Shown here: piece after piece, positions 1-6,152 of the stretch | Layout of the letters: every line of letters starts with the position of its first letter | Numbering within the stretch: position 1 is the first letter of the stretch | Virus record (IMG/VR): IMGVR_UViG_3300005056_000078 | Coordinates: 1 to 23,213 of that record | From: a virus | DNA length: 23,213 bases | Reading direction: 5' to 3' (one strand) | Translations under genes and position numbers: made by a program | Notes under the pieces: model-generated | Seen by the model: the letters and a program-made list of their open reading frames with translations, nothing else | What the model was told of the DNA's origin: nothing | Database searches by the model: none

Positions 1-1
1 A

Positions 2-214
2 AGAGAAGTTGCAAAGCTAGCTCTTGAATTAAATGCTGCTGCTGTGATATTAACCCACAACCATCCTAGTGGAATACTAGAAGCATCATTAGCAGACAAA
101 GCAATAACTGAAAGAATACGAAAAGGCTTAGATATGCTTGATATAAGATTATTAGACCATATCATAGTGAGCCTTGGTGGAACATTTAGCTTTTCTGAAC
201 AGGGAATGCTGTAA
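2..214 (+). CDS. radC: RadC/JAB-domain protein, 3' part only (5' truncated by window edge)
   Basis: The reading frame open from base 2 to the TAA at 212 encodes about 70 C-terminal residues. It contains the peptide THNHPSG followed about 10 residues later by an Asp (LADKAIT), which is the HxHPSG(x)nD metal-binding signature of the RadC/JAB (MPN) family. It ends with the typical hydrophobic segment LLDHIIVSLGGTFSFSEQG. RadC-like proteins are common in mobile elements and phages. The old assignment to DNA repair is uncertain, and a metal-dependent hydrolase or nuclease-type role is inferred only from the fold. The N-terminal helix-hairpin-helix region of full RadC would lie outside the window, so whether this is full RadC or a short JAB protein cannot be judged. 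Confidence 0.85.
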   Translation, partial: REVAKLALELNAAAVILTHNHPSGILEASLADKAITERIRKGLDMLDIRLLDHIIVSLGGTFSFSEQGML

Positions 215-249
215 CTAACTTAACTAATTATAACTTGGAGTAAACTATC

Positions 250-423
250 ATGACTAACATGAAAATTAACAGTAATACCTACGCTAAACCTATGAGTGAA
301 GCAGCGAAAAAGTTCTTTGCATCACCATCTAAGCTTGGTAAAGGAAGACGTTTCCAAGGTAGTATCCATACTAACACTATCATGGTTAATGCTACTAACC
401 AATCAGTAGGAATGGGTGGCTAA
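250..423 (+). CDS. small basic hypothetical protein (57 aa)
   Basis: An ATG at 250 follows a ribosome binding site (TTGGAG) and opens a 57-residue frame closed by TAA at 421. The product begins MTNMKINSNTYAKPMSEAAKKFF and is rich in Lys, Arg, Ser and Asn, with a central basic patch (KLGKGRRF). No membrane helix or known motif is visible. The next gene starts one base after the stop, so the two are translated together. No function is recognised. The support is position, ribosome binding site and operon-like spacing. Confidence 0.6.
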   Translation: MTNMKINSNTYAKPMSEAAKKFFASPSKLGKGRRFQGSIHTNTIMVNATNQSVGMGG

Positions 424-424
424 C

Positions 425-526
425 ATGGCTAAATCAATAGTACATGTTAAGCTTTTACCTGTACATTGGGTATGTCGTAACATGACAGAAGCCGAACATA
501 AAGAAATTATGGAGTTTGAGCTATGA
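425..526 (+). CDS. very small hypothetical protein (33 aa)
   Basis: A 33-codon frame starts at ATG 425, directly after the previous stop, and ends at TGA 524, overlapping the next start as ATGA. The product starts MAKSIVHVKLLPVHWVCRNM and has an acidic helical end (TEAEHKEIMEFEL). It is too short for domain recognition. The back-to-back and overlapping junctions on both sides are the main evidence that it is translated. Confidence 0.5.
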   Translation: MAKSIVHVKLLPVHWVCRNMTEAEHKEIMEFEL

Positions 527-708
527 AAGAGCTAACTGGTAACAACTTATCAAAGGATAAGGTCTACCGATTCATTGATAGTCCTATCAACTTGAAGTAT
601 GTTGGTATGTTTATTGGCTTTCACTCATTTGTACGGGTTGATAGCCCTAGTGAAGTGTATGCAGAGATGCTTAAAAGTGAAATACACTTGATTGAAGAGG
701 TCAAGTAA
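523..708 (+). CDS. small hypothetical protein (61 aa)
   Basis: The start at 523 overlaps the stop of the preceding small gene by four bases (ATGA), typical of translational coupling. The 61-residue product begins MKELTGNNLSKDKVYRFIDS and ends with an acidic, probably helical tail (YAEMLKSEIHLIEEVK). No membrane segment or recognised domain is seen. The next gene begins two bases after its stop. Confidence 0.6.
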   Translation: MKELTGNNLSKDKVYRFIDSPINLKYVGMFIGFHSFVRVDSPSEVYAEMLKSEIHLIEEVK

Positions 709-709
709 C

Positions 710-1066
710 ATGACTGTAGAACTAACTATAGGTAGATATGACTTCTTATCTAAATGTGAGCGTGATGTTAACGACTTAATAGCTGGTAAGTCCACTATTG
801 TTGAGACAATATCAATAGTCACTACAAGAACCCAACCAAACGGACGTAGTATTATAATATTAGGTAATAAAGAATTGCCTGATGCTGTAGAAGAGTCTGT
901 AAAAGAAGTGTACCAAGAGCTAACAGAGTGTAGAAATAAACTAAACAAAACTATACTCAGTCATAAAGTAGATAAGTTGGAAGAACAAAGTAATAAAGGT
1001 TTTAATTATAAGACATTAACCGTTATTTTGTTAGTAGCAGCCAATCTTATACAATACTTTATGTAG
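710..1066 (+). CDS. hypothetical protein with C-terminal membrane anchor (118 aa)
   Basis: The ATG at 710 is preferred over an upstream TTG at 692 because it sits two bases after the previous stop and behind a GAGG sequence. The product (MTVELTIGRYDFLSK...) has a charged, helix-prone middle (residues about 60-95, ESVKEVYQELTECRNKLNKT and following) and finishes with one hydrophobic helix, TLTVILLVAANLIQYFM. This predicts a tail-anchored protein with its bulk in the cytoplasm. Family unknown. A lysis or superinfection-related role is possible for small phage membrane proteins, but nothing here shows it. Confidence 0.65.
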   Translation: MTVELTIGRYDFLSKCERDVNDLIAGKSTIVETISIVTTRTQPNGRSIIILGNKELPDAVEESVKEVYQELTECRNKLNKTILSHKVDKLEEQSNKGFNYKTLTVILLVAANLIQYFM

Positions 1067-1077
1067 TATTTAACTAT

Positions 1078-1101
1078 GTAGCATTCAATTATGAGTGCTA
1101 C
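1078..1101 (+). other. hairpin in the intergenic region before the 151-aa gene
   Basis: GTAGCATTCA and TGAGTGCTAC can pair over ten positions (one G-T wobble) around a four-base loop. No T-run follows, so it is not a standard intrinsic terminator. It may mark a processing site or a weak terminator between the first gene cluster and the next gene. Confidence 0.45.
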
Positions 1102-1173
1102 CTATGATAAATACTTATCAAACTAAATAAACTGTTCACTATCGAACAACTATTAACTAAAGAGAACTAAATT

Positions 1174-1629
1174 ATGTCTATATTAACTAAATTAGCAAAC
1201 CTTAACAAAGCCACTAACACTCCTGCCCGTCAAGAAATGACTGACTTGCAAGTAGAACAATGTAAAGAAGCTTTACGTCGTGACAATCGTGGTTATAATG
1301 TACAACCAAACCGTTTTGATATGGCTCAACCGTATCGTGTAGCTATCAACTATGAAAATGAGTGGAACAACTTCGGTAATTTCACTAGTGCTAACACTGC
1401 TGCTGCTATTGGTACAATCGTATCTGCTGCCTTCTTTGGTGACAAAGCTGTAGCTGGCGAATTTGTATTAGAAGATGCAGAGAAAGATGAAGAATTCATT
1501 GCTTGGATGGCTGATGCACGTAACCAAGAAGTTATTGCTAAAGCTAACGGTGATTCACCTAGTGTTCATGATGGTGGTGCACTTGCTCCTAATAAGGAAG
1601 CTGCTAGTAAAGAAGATAACCCGTTTTAA
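1174..1629 (+). CDS. hypothetical protein with SSB-like C-terminal tip (151 aa)
   Basis: A well-isolated gene with its own leader (AAAGAGAACTAAATTATG) and a strong terminator behind it. The product begins MSILTKLANLNKATNTPARQ. It has a polar middle with an aromatic patch (YENEWNNFGNF), an Ala-rich hydrophobic stretch (TAAAIGTIVSAAFFG) and an acidic segment (EDAEKDEEFIAWM). It ends KEDNPF. That ending resembles the acidic, Phe-terminated tips of bacterial SSB (DDDIPF) and T7 gp2.5, which dock partner proteins. The resemblance is short and could be chance, and no OB-fold can be asserted. The separate leader and terminator suggest strong independent expression. Confidence 0.75.
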   Translation: MSILTKLANLNKATNTPARQEMTDLQVEQCKEALRRDNRGYNVQPNRFDMAQPYRVAINYENEWNNFGNFTSANTAAAIGTIVSAAFFGDKAVAGEFVLEDAEKDEEFIAWMADARNQEVIAKANGDSPSVHDGGALAPNKEAASKEDNPF

Positions 1630-1647
1630 TCATTAAGTTGTAATATA

Positions 1648-1692
1648 AAGAACCTTGACTGTAATAGTTAGGGTTCTTCGTTATTATTATTT
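1648..1692 (+). terminator. intrinsic terminator after the 151-aa gene
   Basis: AAGAACCTTGACT (1648-1660) pairs with AGTTAGGGTTCTT (1666-1678) around the loop GTAAT: thirteen pairs including two G-T wobbles. A T-rich tail (1681-1692) follows. It lies 18 bases after the stop codon and fits a Rho-independent terminator. Confidence 0.85.
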
Positions 1693-1706
1693 AACTGGAG
1701 AAACTT

Positions 1707-1805
1707 ATGGCTATGGCATTAATATGTCTTATGGCATTTACTAGCGCTTTCAAGGGAAGAGGTTGGACTACTCTTGGCTTGATAGTATTGGCTTTCATGA
1801 TTTAG
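1707..1805 (+). CDS. small membrane protein (32 aa)
   Basis: ATG 1707 lies behind the recurrent leader GGAGAAACTT. The 32-residue product, MAMALICLMAFTSAFKGRGW and on to LIVLAFMI, contains two short hydrophobic stretches separated by a basic turn (KGRG). It could be a membrane hairpin or a single-helix peptide. The next ribosome binding site overlaps its stop codon. Function unknown. Confidence 0.5.
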   Translation: MAMALICLMAFTSAFKGRGWTTLGLIVLAFMI

Positions 1806-1815
1806 GAGAAACTAA

Positions 1816-1983
1816 ATGAATCAGTACATAGTAACATCAGGCATTAAAGGTATTGGTGGTCAACAGAAAGTTGTTGCACCTGACACAGTAGTTGCCGCAC
1901 AAATATGTGACTTCCCAATTCAAGATATAACTTCGGTTGTGTTTATGGAAGTTGTACCTGAACTTAACCAAGCAAGTGCTTAA
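1816..1983 (+). CDS. small hypothetical protein (55 aa)
   Basis: The start at 1816 follows TAGGAGAAACTAA. The product MNQYIVTSGIKGIGGQQKVV and on to DFPIQDITSVVFMEVVPELNQASA is short, beta-prone and without charge clusters or membrane segments. It sits in a row of small co-directional genes with near-identical leaders. No family recognised. Confidence 0.55.
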   Translation: MNQYIVTSGIKGIGGQQKVVAPDTVVAAQICDFPIQDITSVVFMEVVPELNQASA

Positions 1984-1993
1984 GAGAAACTAA

Positions 1994-2236
1994 ATGAGCA
2001 GACTACATCGTAGAGATTACATTAGACTTAGAATAGCAAGTCTACCCAGTGTTGAGCTTGAAGAAATCATAGCTTACGTAGAACACTGTAAAAATGAGGG
2101 AGTACGCTTGTGTAATGACAAGTTCCCCGATACACGCTTTAAGGGTACATACCCTCGTAAGCACCAAGAAGCTCGTTGGACTATTGACTTAATACGTCAC
2201 GAGCATAAGCATGGCAAATACACTGTTAGGAAATAA
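1994..2236 (+). CDS. small His/Arg-rich hypothetical protein (80 aa)
   Basis: ATG 1994 follows GAGAAACTAA eleven bases after the previous stop. The 80-residue product is strongly basic and histidine-rich (MSRLHRRDYIRLRI..., ending DLIRHEHKHGKYTVRK) with one acidic helix (SVELEEIIAYVEHCKNEG). It contains two Cys (EHCKNEG and RLCND) but no clear zinc-ligand pattern. Basic composition allows nucleic acid binding, which is inference only. The next gene starts two bases after the stop. Confidence 0.6.
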   Translation: MSRLHRRDYIRLRIASLPSVELEEIIAYVEHCKNEGVRLCNDKFPDTRFKGTYPRKHQEARWTIDLIRHEHKHGKYTVRK

Positions 2237-2238
2237 CA

Positions 2239-2559
2239 ATGACTATCCCTTTTATGATTACATTACTTGTGTTAGCCCTTTTATACTGGCTATACGAATT
2301 TAAAAAGTTTGACAACGCTATTGAAAATAGCAGAACACCTATTAGTATGGCTATGGCTGTACACCATGAAAATGCAAAGTTCCGTATTCGCTACCGTGAC
2401 CTAGAACCTAACCAAGAGCTATATAAACTAGGCTTACGCAGTGGTCAGTATGGTGTAATCCTTAAGCATAAATCTGGTATGTATGCCAAGACTACTGTTG
2501 ATGGTAAATGTAAATTCGTACTTATCCAGAGTTATAACTACGTACCTACTGGAGCCTAG
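2239..2559 (+). CDS. membrane-anchored hypothetical protein (106 aa)
   Basis: The first 20 residues (MTIPFMITLLVLALLYWLYE) form a clear hydrophobic N-terminal helix that lacks a cleavage or lipobox motif, so a signal anchor is expected. The remaining soluble part (residues about 22-106) is mixed alpha/beta with the stretch FRIRYRDLEPNQELYKLGLRSGQYG and ends in hydrophobic strands. It is separated from its upstream neighbour by two bases. Function unknown. Confidence 0.65.
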   Translation: MTIPFMITLLVLALLYWLYEFKKFDNAIENSRTPISMAMAVHHENAKFRIRYRDLEPNQELYKLGLRSGQYGVILKHKSGMYAKTTVDGKCKFVLIQSYNYVPTGA

Positions 2560-2560
2560 T

Positions 2561-2653
2561 ATGTCTTTCATGAAACTACCACCACCTGAAATAGGGTACA
2601 AGATATTCTTTGTAGTGCTTACACTTACTGCTCTTATCTTATCAGCCTATTAA
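2561..2653 (+). CDS. very small single-pass membrane protein (30 aa)
   Basis: A 30-residue frame starts one base after the previous stop. It begins MSFMKLPPPEIGYK and finishes with a single helix (IFFVVLTLTALILSAY). Position between two good genes and the obvious transmembrane segment support translation. It could be a holin-like or regulatory membrane peptide, but nothing decides this. Confidence 0.5.
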   Translation: MSFMKLPPPEIGYKIFFVVLTLTALILSAY

Positions 2654-2673
2654 TAATTCATTAGGAGAAACTT

Positions 2674-4035
2674 ATGAAATTATTTGATGACCAACTACTT
2701 GTGCTTGAACAGTTTGACGAGTGGCTGAACAATAGCAATGAAACTGTTTGTGGTTTGTTTGCTAGTGCAGGATTTGGTAAGTCGTACAGTATGAAGTCAT
2801 TGATTGATGAAGTTATTATAAAGAATAGTAACTACAATCCAGTGCTTACAAGTATGACTCATAGTGCTGTTGAAGTACTTAAAGATTTCACTGGTTTAAC
2901 CGTAACAACATTACATAGCCTTATGGGTTGGGTTCCTTATATTGATAAAGAAACTGGCGAAGAAGGCTTATCAACTCCTAAGATGCGGGATAAGAGTGCC
3001 GAGTCCAAACTAGAATCTACTGACTTATTATTAGTAGATGAAGCAGGGTTAACTGGGCATGACGAGTTAGCTTTATTGCTTGCAGAGGCAGCCGAGGTAG
3101 GATTCCGTATACTATTTGTTGGTGATTATAAACAGTGCTTCCCAGTAGTAAGGGAAGGGCAAAGACTTTGTGTACCAGCTTATGAATATACTAAAGAGCA
3201 TGGTACGTGGTTAAAGCTAGACATTCCTAAACGTGTAGACGAAGGGGATATGATTTACAAGCTTTCACTAGCATACCGCGCAGCAGTAGATGGTGCTAAA
3301 CAACCAAACCTACAGACAGCCCTTAACAAAGGCTCGAACAAAGGTGTGCGTGTAGTAGATGATATTGAAGAGTTAGCTTATAGAGCTTTCGCGGCTGGCA
3401 TTCGCGATGGTAATACAAGAAATATTAAAGTATTGGCATATACTAACAAACGATGCCTAACTCTGAACCGTAAGATTCGTAAGAAGATTATGGGGCATAA
3501 AGACCCTACTCCTACCGTTGGAGAAGAGATGGTTGCTAACACAGCTATCACTGATGTTTCTGGTGATGTTATCATTAGAAACAACAGCCTACTAACCGTG
3601 ACAGGTGTAGAGAAAACTACTAGTCATGGATTAGATGGTGCATTCATGCAATTCAATGACCGTGATGGTGAACCTATTGAAGAAATAGTATTCGTACCAT
3701 CTACACCTCAAAAGTTACTTGACCGTCTAAAGAAACTATCTAACGAAGCTAAGGCTATGAAAGCTAATGGCTTTGAAGAAGAGTCTCGTATGGCTTGGCG
3801 TAGCTTCTTTAGTCTTAAAGAGGGTTGTGCTGATATAAGATATACCTATGCAATGACTGTCAATAAGAGCCAAGGGATTACTCTTAAACACTCTTTAGTT
3901 GATATATGTGACATAGATGCCTGTCGTGACCATGAACAGAAAGTTCGTATGATTTACACAGCCATAACTAGAGCCACAGATTTTGTGACTATAGAAGGTG
4001 AGGTGACCAGTGAGCCGACTAACAACAGACCATAG
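2674..4035 (+). CDS. SF1 DNA helicase, Dda/RecD-like (453 aa)
   Basis: An ATP-driven superfamily 1 helicase. Motif I is FASAGFGKS (Lys36), motif Ia is near TSMTHSAVEVL, motif II is LLLVDEAGL (Asp122, Glu123) and motif III is GDYKQCFPV (150-158). The C-terminal UvrD/RecD2 half has TVNKSQG (from 395) and YTAITRA (428-434, motif VI Arg). Length matches T4 Dda (about 440 aa). The first Gly of the usual GxAGxGKS loop is Ala. Dda-type helicases remodel stalled forks and help start origin or recombination-dependent replication. The gene follows the standard GGAGAAACTT leader, and its last 26 bases overlap the start of the homing-endonuclease-like gene. A processive DnaB/gp4-type helicase is not seen in the window. 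Confidence 0.93.
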   Translation: MKLFDDQLLVLEQFDEWLNNSNETVCGLFASAGFGKSYSMKSLIDEVIIKNSNYNPVLTSMTHSAVEVLKDFTGLTVTTLHSLMGWVPYIDKETGEEGLSTPKMRDKSAESKLESTDLLLVDEAGLTGHDELALLLAEAAEVGFRILFVGDYKQCFPVVREGQRLCVPAYEYTKEHGTWLKLDIPKRVDEGDMIYKLSLAYRAAVDGAKQPNLQTALNKGSNKGVRVVDDIEELAYRAFAAGIRDGNTRNIKVLAYTNKRCLTLNRKIRKKIMGHKDPTPTVGEEMVANTAITDVSGDVIIRNNSLLTVTGVEKTTSHGLDGAFMQFNDRDGEPIEEIVFVPSTPQKLLDRLKKLSNEAKAMKANGFEEESRMAWRSFFSLKEGCADIRYTYAMTVNKSQGITLKHSLVDICDIDACRDHEQKVRMIYTAITRATDFVTIEGEVTSEPTNNRP

Positions 4036-4441
4036 TTATAGACTACCTTGTGGCAAACGTAAACGTTACAAACTGTCAAGATGTTGGTCTAATATGAAAG
4101 AACGGGCAAAAGGTCGGGAATACTGTGAAGTATACCTTGACTGGCTGGACTATGAAAAGTTCCATGCTTGGGCTTGGGCTAATGGTTACAAGGAAGGACT
4201 AACACTTTGCAGAACTGGAGATATAGGTAACTACGAACCTAGTAATGTAAGGTGGGACACTCAAGCTAGTAACACCATAGAAGCACAATCAAAGACTTAC
4301 AAGTTTATGTTAGGAGATATAGAAATTAAAATATGTAACCTAGCTAAGTACTGTAAGTCACATGGATTAAACGCTTCCCATATGTCAAGAGTACACAGTG
4401 GAAAACTAACTCAACATAAGGGATACACTAAAGAGAACTAA
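4010..4441 (+). CDS. putative HNH-type homing endonuclease (143 aa)
   Basis: The GTG at 4010, behind GAGGTGA, gives a 143-residue protein overlapping the helicase end. The pattern is that of free-standing phage homing endonucleases: an N-terminal RCWSNMKERAKG and YLDWLDYEKFHAWAWANGY region, then GLTLCRTGDIGNYEPSNVRWDT (the usual family form is LxRIDNDGNYEPxNCRW), then a C-terminal DNA-binding helix-turn-helix of the NUMOD type (LAKYCKSHGLNASHMSRVHSGK...HKGY). The start must be upstream of the internal Met28 to include the conserved WxxM segment. The normal Asp after LTL(D)R is Cys here, so activity is uncertain. Such genes cut and spread into intron- or gene-less alleles. Confidence 0.72.
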   Translation: MSRLTTDHSYRLPCGKRKRYKLSRCWSNMKERAKGREYCEVYLDWLDYEKFHAWAWANGYKEGLTLCRTGDIGNYEPSNVRWDTQASNTIEAQSKTYKFMLGDIEIKICNLAKYCKSHGLNASHMSRVHSGKLTQHKGYTKEN

Positions 4442-4442
4442 C

Positions 4443-4541
4443 ATGATAACTAAAACTAGAGTCAAAGTATTCTTTATAATGGCAATACTGACACTACTCA
4501 TAACTTACACTACATTAGTGGAGTTCCATAACCTATTTTAA
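4443..4541 (+). CDS. small membrane protein (32 aa)
   Basis: ATG 4443 lies two bases after the previous stop, behind GAGAACTAAC. The product starts MITKTRVKVFFIMAILTLLI and is basic N-terminally followed by a single hydrophobic helix, which predicts a type II or N-in orientation. No family. The downstream sequence AATGCCTTTACTCTAGG is repeated in slightly altered form at 5228-5245. Confidence 0.5.
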   Translation: MITKTRVKVFFIMAILTLLITYTTLVEFHNLF

Positions 4542-4564
4542 TGCCTTTACTCTAGGAGAAACCT

Positions 4565-5221
4565 ATGAAGCGCGAAATAGAAAACAGACCTAAGCAAATG
4601 TACGATGAAAAGTTCTTGGCAAGTGAATCCAAACCCAAGTTCGATGAATCAGAACTAGATGGTATGTTTGATATGCCAACTAACATGCCTACAATGGAGA
4701 TGTTAGCTAGTGCTGGATTGTCACCAACTGGGCGCAAACGCTCCGCTATCGATAAGCAGCTAATGTACATGCATGGTGCTAGCCCAAGACAAATGGGCAA
4801 GAGCCTACAGCAGACCTTACAAGTTGATATGGCTAAAGCTGAACAGCTAATGAAAGAATTTACTAGCTCTAACTTATGTCAAGAGTTATACCTTGATAAA
4901 ACATCTAAACCTTGCCAATTAGCAGAAATGCTTGGCTTCCCTAAATACAACAACACTAAACTAACTGGAATTAAAGAGAAACCTATGTCATTAAAAGTAA
5001 CACGCCCTGTATTAATCGGCACAGTAAACATCTTAACCGCACAAACATTTGAACTTGATGCTATCATCCGTGAAGCACAACTACAAATTAAAGCAAATGA
5101 AGATTTGCAAGAACTATCTCAGCATCATAAGAACATGAAAACTGAGCTAGAAGAAGTAATCAAGTTATGTGTTGAACAGCTTGACAAAGGTCTAGAGAAG
5201 AAAGAAAGCTTAGTCTCTTAA
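4565..5221 (+). CDS. hypothetical protein, apparent two-part fusion (218 aa)
   Basis: The start at 4565 follows the recurrent CTAGGAGAAACCT leader. Residues 1-140 are polar, Met-rich and helix-prone (FDESELDGMFDMPTNMPTMEML; SPRQMGKSLQQTLQV). Residues 141-218 (MSLKVTRPVLIGTVNILTAQ and on) contain a beta-prone start and a long charged helix (residues about 170-215, a possible coiled coil). The junction codons spell a second copy of the genome's gene-start leader (AAAGAGAAACCTATG, ATG at 4985, in frame). So the gene may be a fusion of two former genes or may produce a second 78-residue protein. No known domain. Confidence 0.7.
   Translation: MKREIENRPKQMYDEKFLASESKPKFDESELDGMFDMPTNMPTMEMLASAGLSPTGRKRSAIDKQLMYMHGASPRQMGKSLQQTLQVDMAKAEQLMKEFTSSNLCQELYLDKTSKPCQLAEMLGFPKYNNTKLTGIKEKPMSLKVTRPVLIGTVNILTAQTFELDAIIREAQLQIKANEDLQELSQHHKNMKTELEEVIKLCVEQLDKGLEKKESLVS
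4973..4987 (+). promoter_or_regulatory. internal ribosome binding site and in-frame start within the 218-aa gene
   Basis: AAAGAGAAACCTATG matches the leader found in front of many genes here (for example before 4565, 21174 and 22694). ATG 4985 is codon 141 of the enclosing gene, so initiation here would yield residues 141-218 as a separate 78-residue protein ending at 5221. Confidence 0.55.
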
Positions 5222-5241
5222 TCCTTTTAATGCCTTTTATC

Positions 5242-5263
5242 TAGGTAGTCTAATGGCTACCTA
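5242..5263 (+). other. hairpin in the 5222-5295 gap
   Basis: TAGGTAG (5242-5248) and CTACCTA (5257-5263) form a perfect seven-pair stem with an eight-base loop. A T-rich run follows only loosely (TAATTTAATC). It may be a weak terminator or processing hairpin between 4565-5221 and the next gene. Confidence 0.4.
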
Positions 5264-5295
5264 ATCCTAATTTAATCTAATTTGTGAGAAATATT

Positions 5296-5565
5296 ATGAA
5301 TGGTCGTAAAGCAAAATTATTACGTAGTCTAGCTGGTGTTAACAAACAGAATCGTGATAGCCGTAGTTATCATGGTACTAATGTGAAGACTAAACAGTTA
5401 CTTCACCCTACCGAAATTAATGTAGATGGTAGTCCTATCTTATTAGGTACTTACCAAACTGCTACGTATGCCCTAAATCAAGGCGCACGTTTACTAAATA
5501 AGATGTTGAAACGTAATTACTTAAGTACGTTACGTAATCCAACGAAGAACATGGTAATGGCGTAA
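5296..5565 (+). CDS. small basic hypothetical protein (89 aa)
   Basis: ATG 5296 is preferred over GTG 5284 because GTGAGAAA then serves as its ribosome binding site. The 89-residue product (MNGRKAKLLRSLAGVNKQNRDSR and on) is rich in Lys and Arg at both ends, with NQGARLLNKMLKRNYLSTLR near the C terminus. No Cys pairs or membrane helix. The charge suggests a nucleic-acid-associated or structural role, which is inference. It is the last gene before the first long structured noncoding stretch. Confidence 0.65.
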   Translation: MNGRKAKLLRSLAGVNKQNRDSRSYHGTNVKTKQLLHPTEINVDGSPILLGTYQTATYALNQGARLLNKMLKRNYLSTLRNPTKNMVMA

Positions 5566-5569
5566 GCTG

Positions 5570-6107
5570 TTATTGAGTATTGCTAGCCAGCGCAATTAAA
5601 GATTAACTGGTACATGGCGGTGTGATTCCGCGTGGGTGTGACGAAGTAACCTTACAAGCCCTCGTGCTTGAATAATAAAGTCAAATCTCGCTAGTGGGAG
5701 GATAAACTAACTAGCCACCTTTATAAGGGTGGTCTTGAGGCAATGAAGCGAACTGAGGCAATACTTAGTAGGCGCAGGGATAGGCTAGTATGGTAACGTA
5801 CTAGTCGATAGCCTCTAAACAGGCTCGCACTATGTAAGTGGAATAAAACTACGGCATACCCTACCAGAGGTTCATATCGGTTAGAATCCGAGTTGTCGCA
5901 AGCTATTTAGATACCGTGAGTGCATACGATAAAACTGTCGAGGTAGGACATAAAACCTATGGTGAGCCACACTTGAATGGTATGTTATAGTTTATCTACA
6001 TAAGTTCAGAAGAGAAAATGTAGACTCAATAATGAGTATAACAATGTACGCGTATCCTCCCAGCGAATGAGGTGTAGACTGTCCAGCTATGGGAAGGTCT
6101 TTAAAAA
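5570..6107 (+). ncRNA. candidate large structured noncoding RNA 1
   Basis: No plausible gene occurs in about 590 bases, while paired elements are dense. They include CAAGC/GCTTG around 5655-5670; GCTAGT (5690-5695)/ACTAGC (5709-5714); CCACC/GGTGG beside it; CTAGTA (5785-5790)/TACTAG (5799-5804) inside AGGCTA/TAGCCT; CACT/AGTG near 5828; TCGG-TTAGAAT-CCGA near 5877-5891; long-range CCTACC/GGTAGG (about 5860 with 5942); and a three-way junction at 5983-6043. A nine-base direct repeat TGAGGCAAT occurs at 5736 and 5754. Boundaries and strand are inferred: neighbouring genes are all on +. Size fits the ROOL/GOLLD type of phage RNA, but no consensus match was verified. Confidence 0.55.
5983..6043 (+). 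other. three-way helical junction within ncRNA candidate 1
   Basis: Closing helix TGTTATA (5983-5989)/TATAACA (6037-6043), seven perfect pairs. It encloses TCTACAT (5995-6001)/ATGTAGA (6018-6024), seven perfect pairs, and a small stem CTC/GAG (6025-6027/6034-6036) with loop AATAAT. The nesting is consistent and leaves short single-stranded joins, as expected for a folded RNA. Confidence 0.6.
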
Positions 6108-6152
6108 AGTAAATAGCAACTAATTTAACTAACTATTGATTGGAGGTATATC

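Noticed and set aside
5736-5762. Direct repeat TGAGGCAAT as a start of a CRISPR or iteron array
   Set aside because: Only two nine-base copies spaced by nine bases; no further units.
5877-5891. TCGG-TTAGAAT-CCGA as the T arm of a tRNA in the first noncoding stretch
   Set aside because: The loop lacks the conserved C56, and no anticodon arm or acceptor pairing could be found around it.
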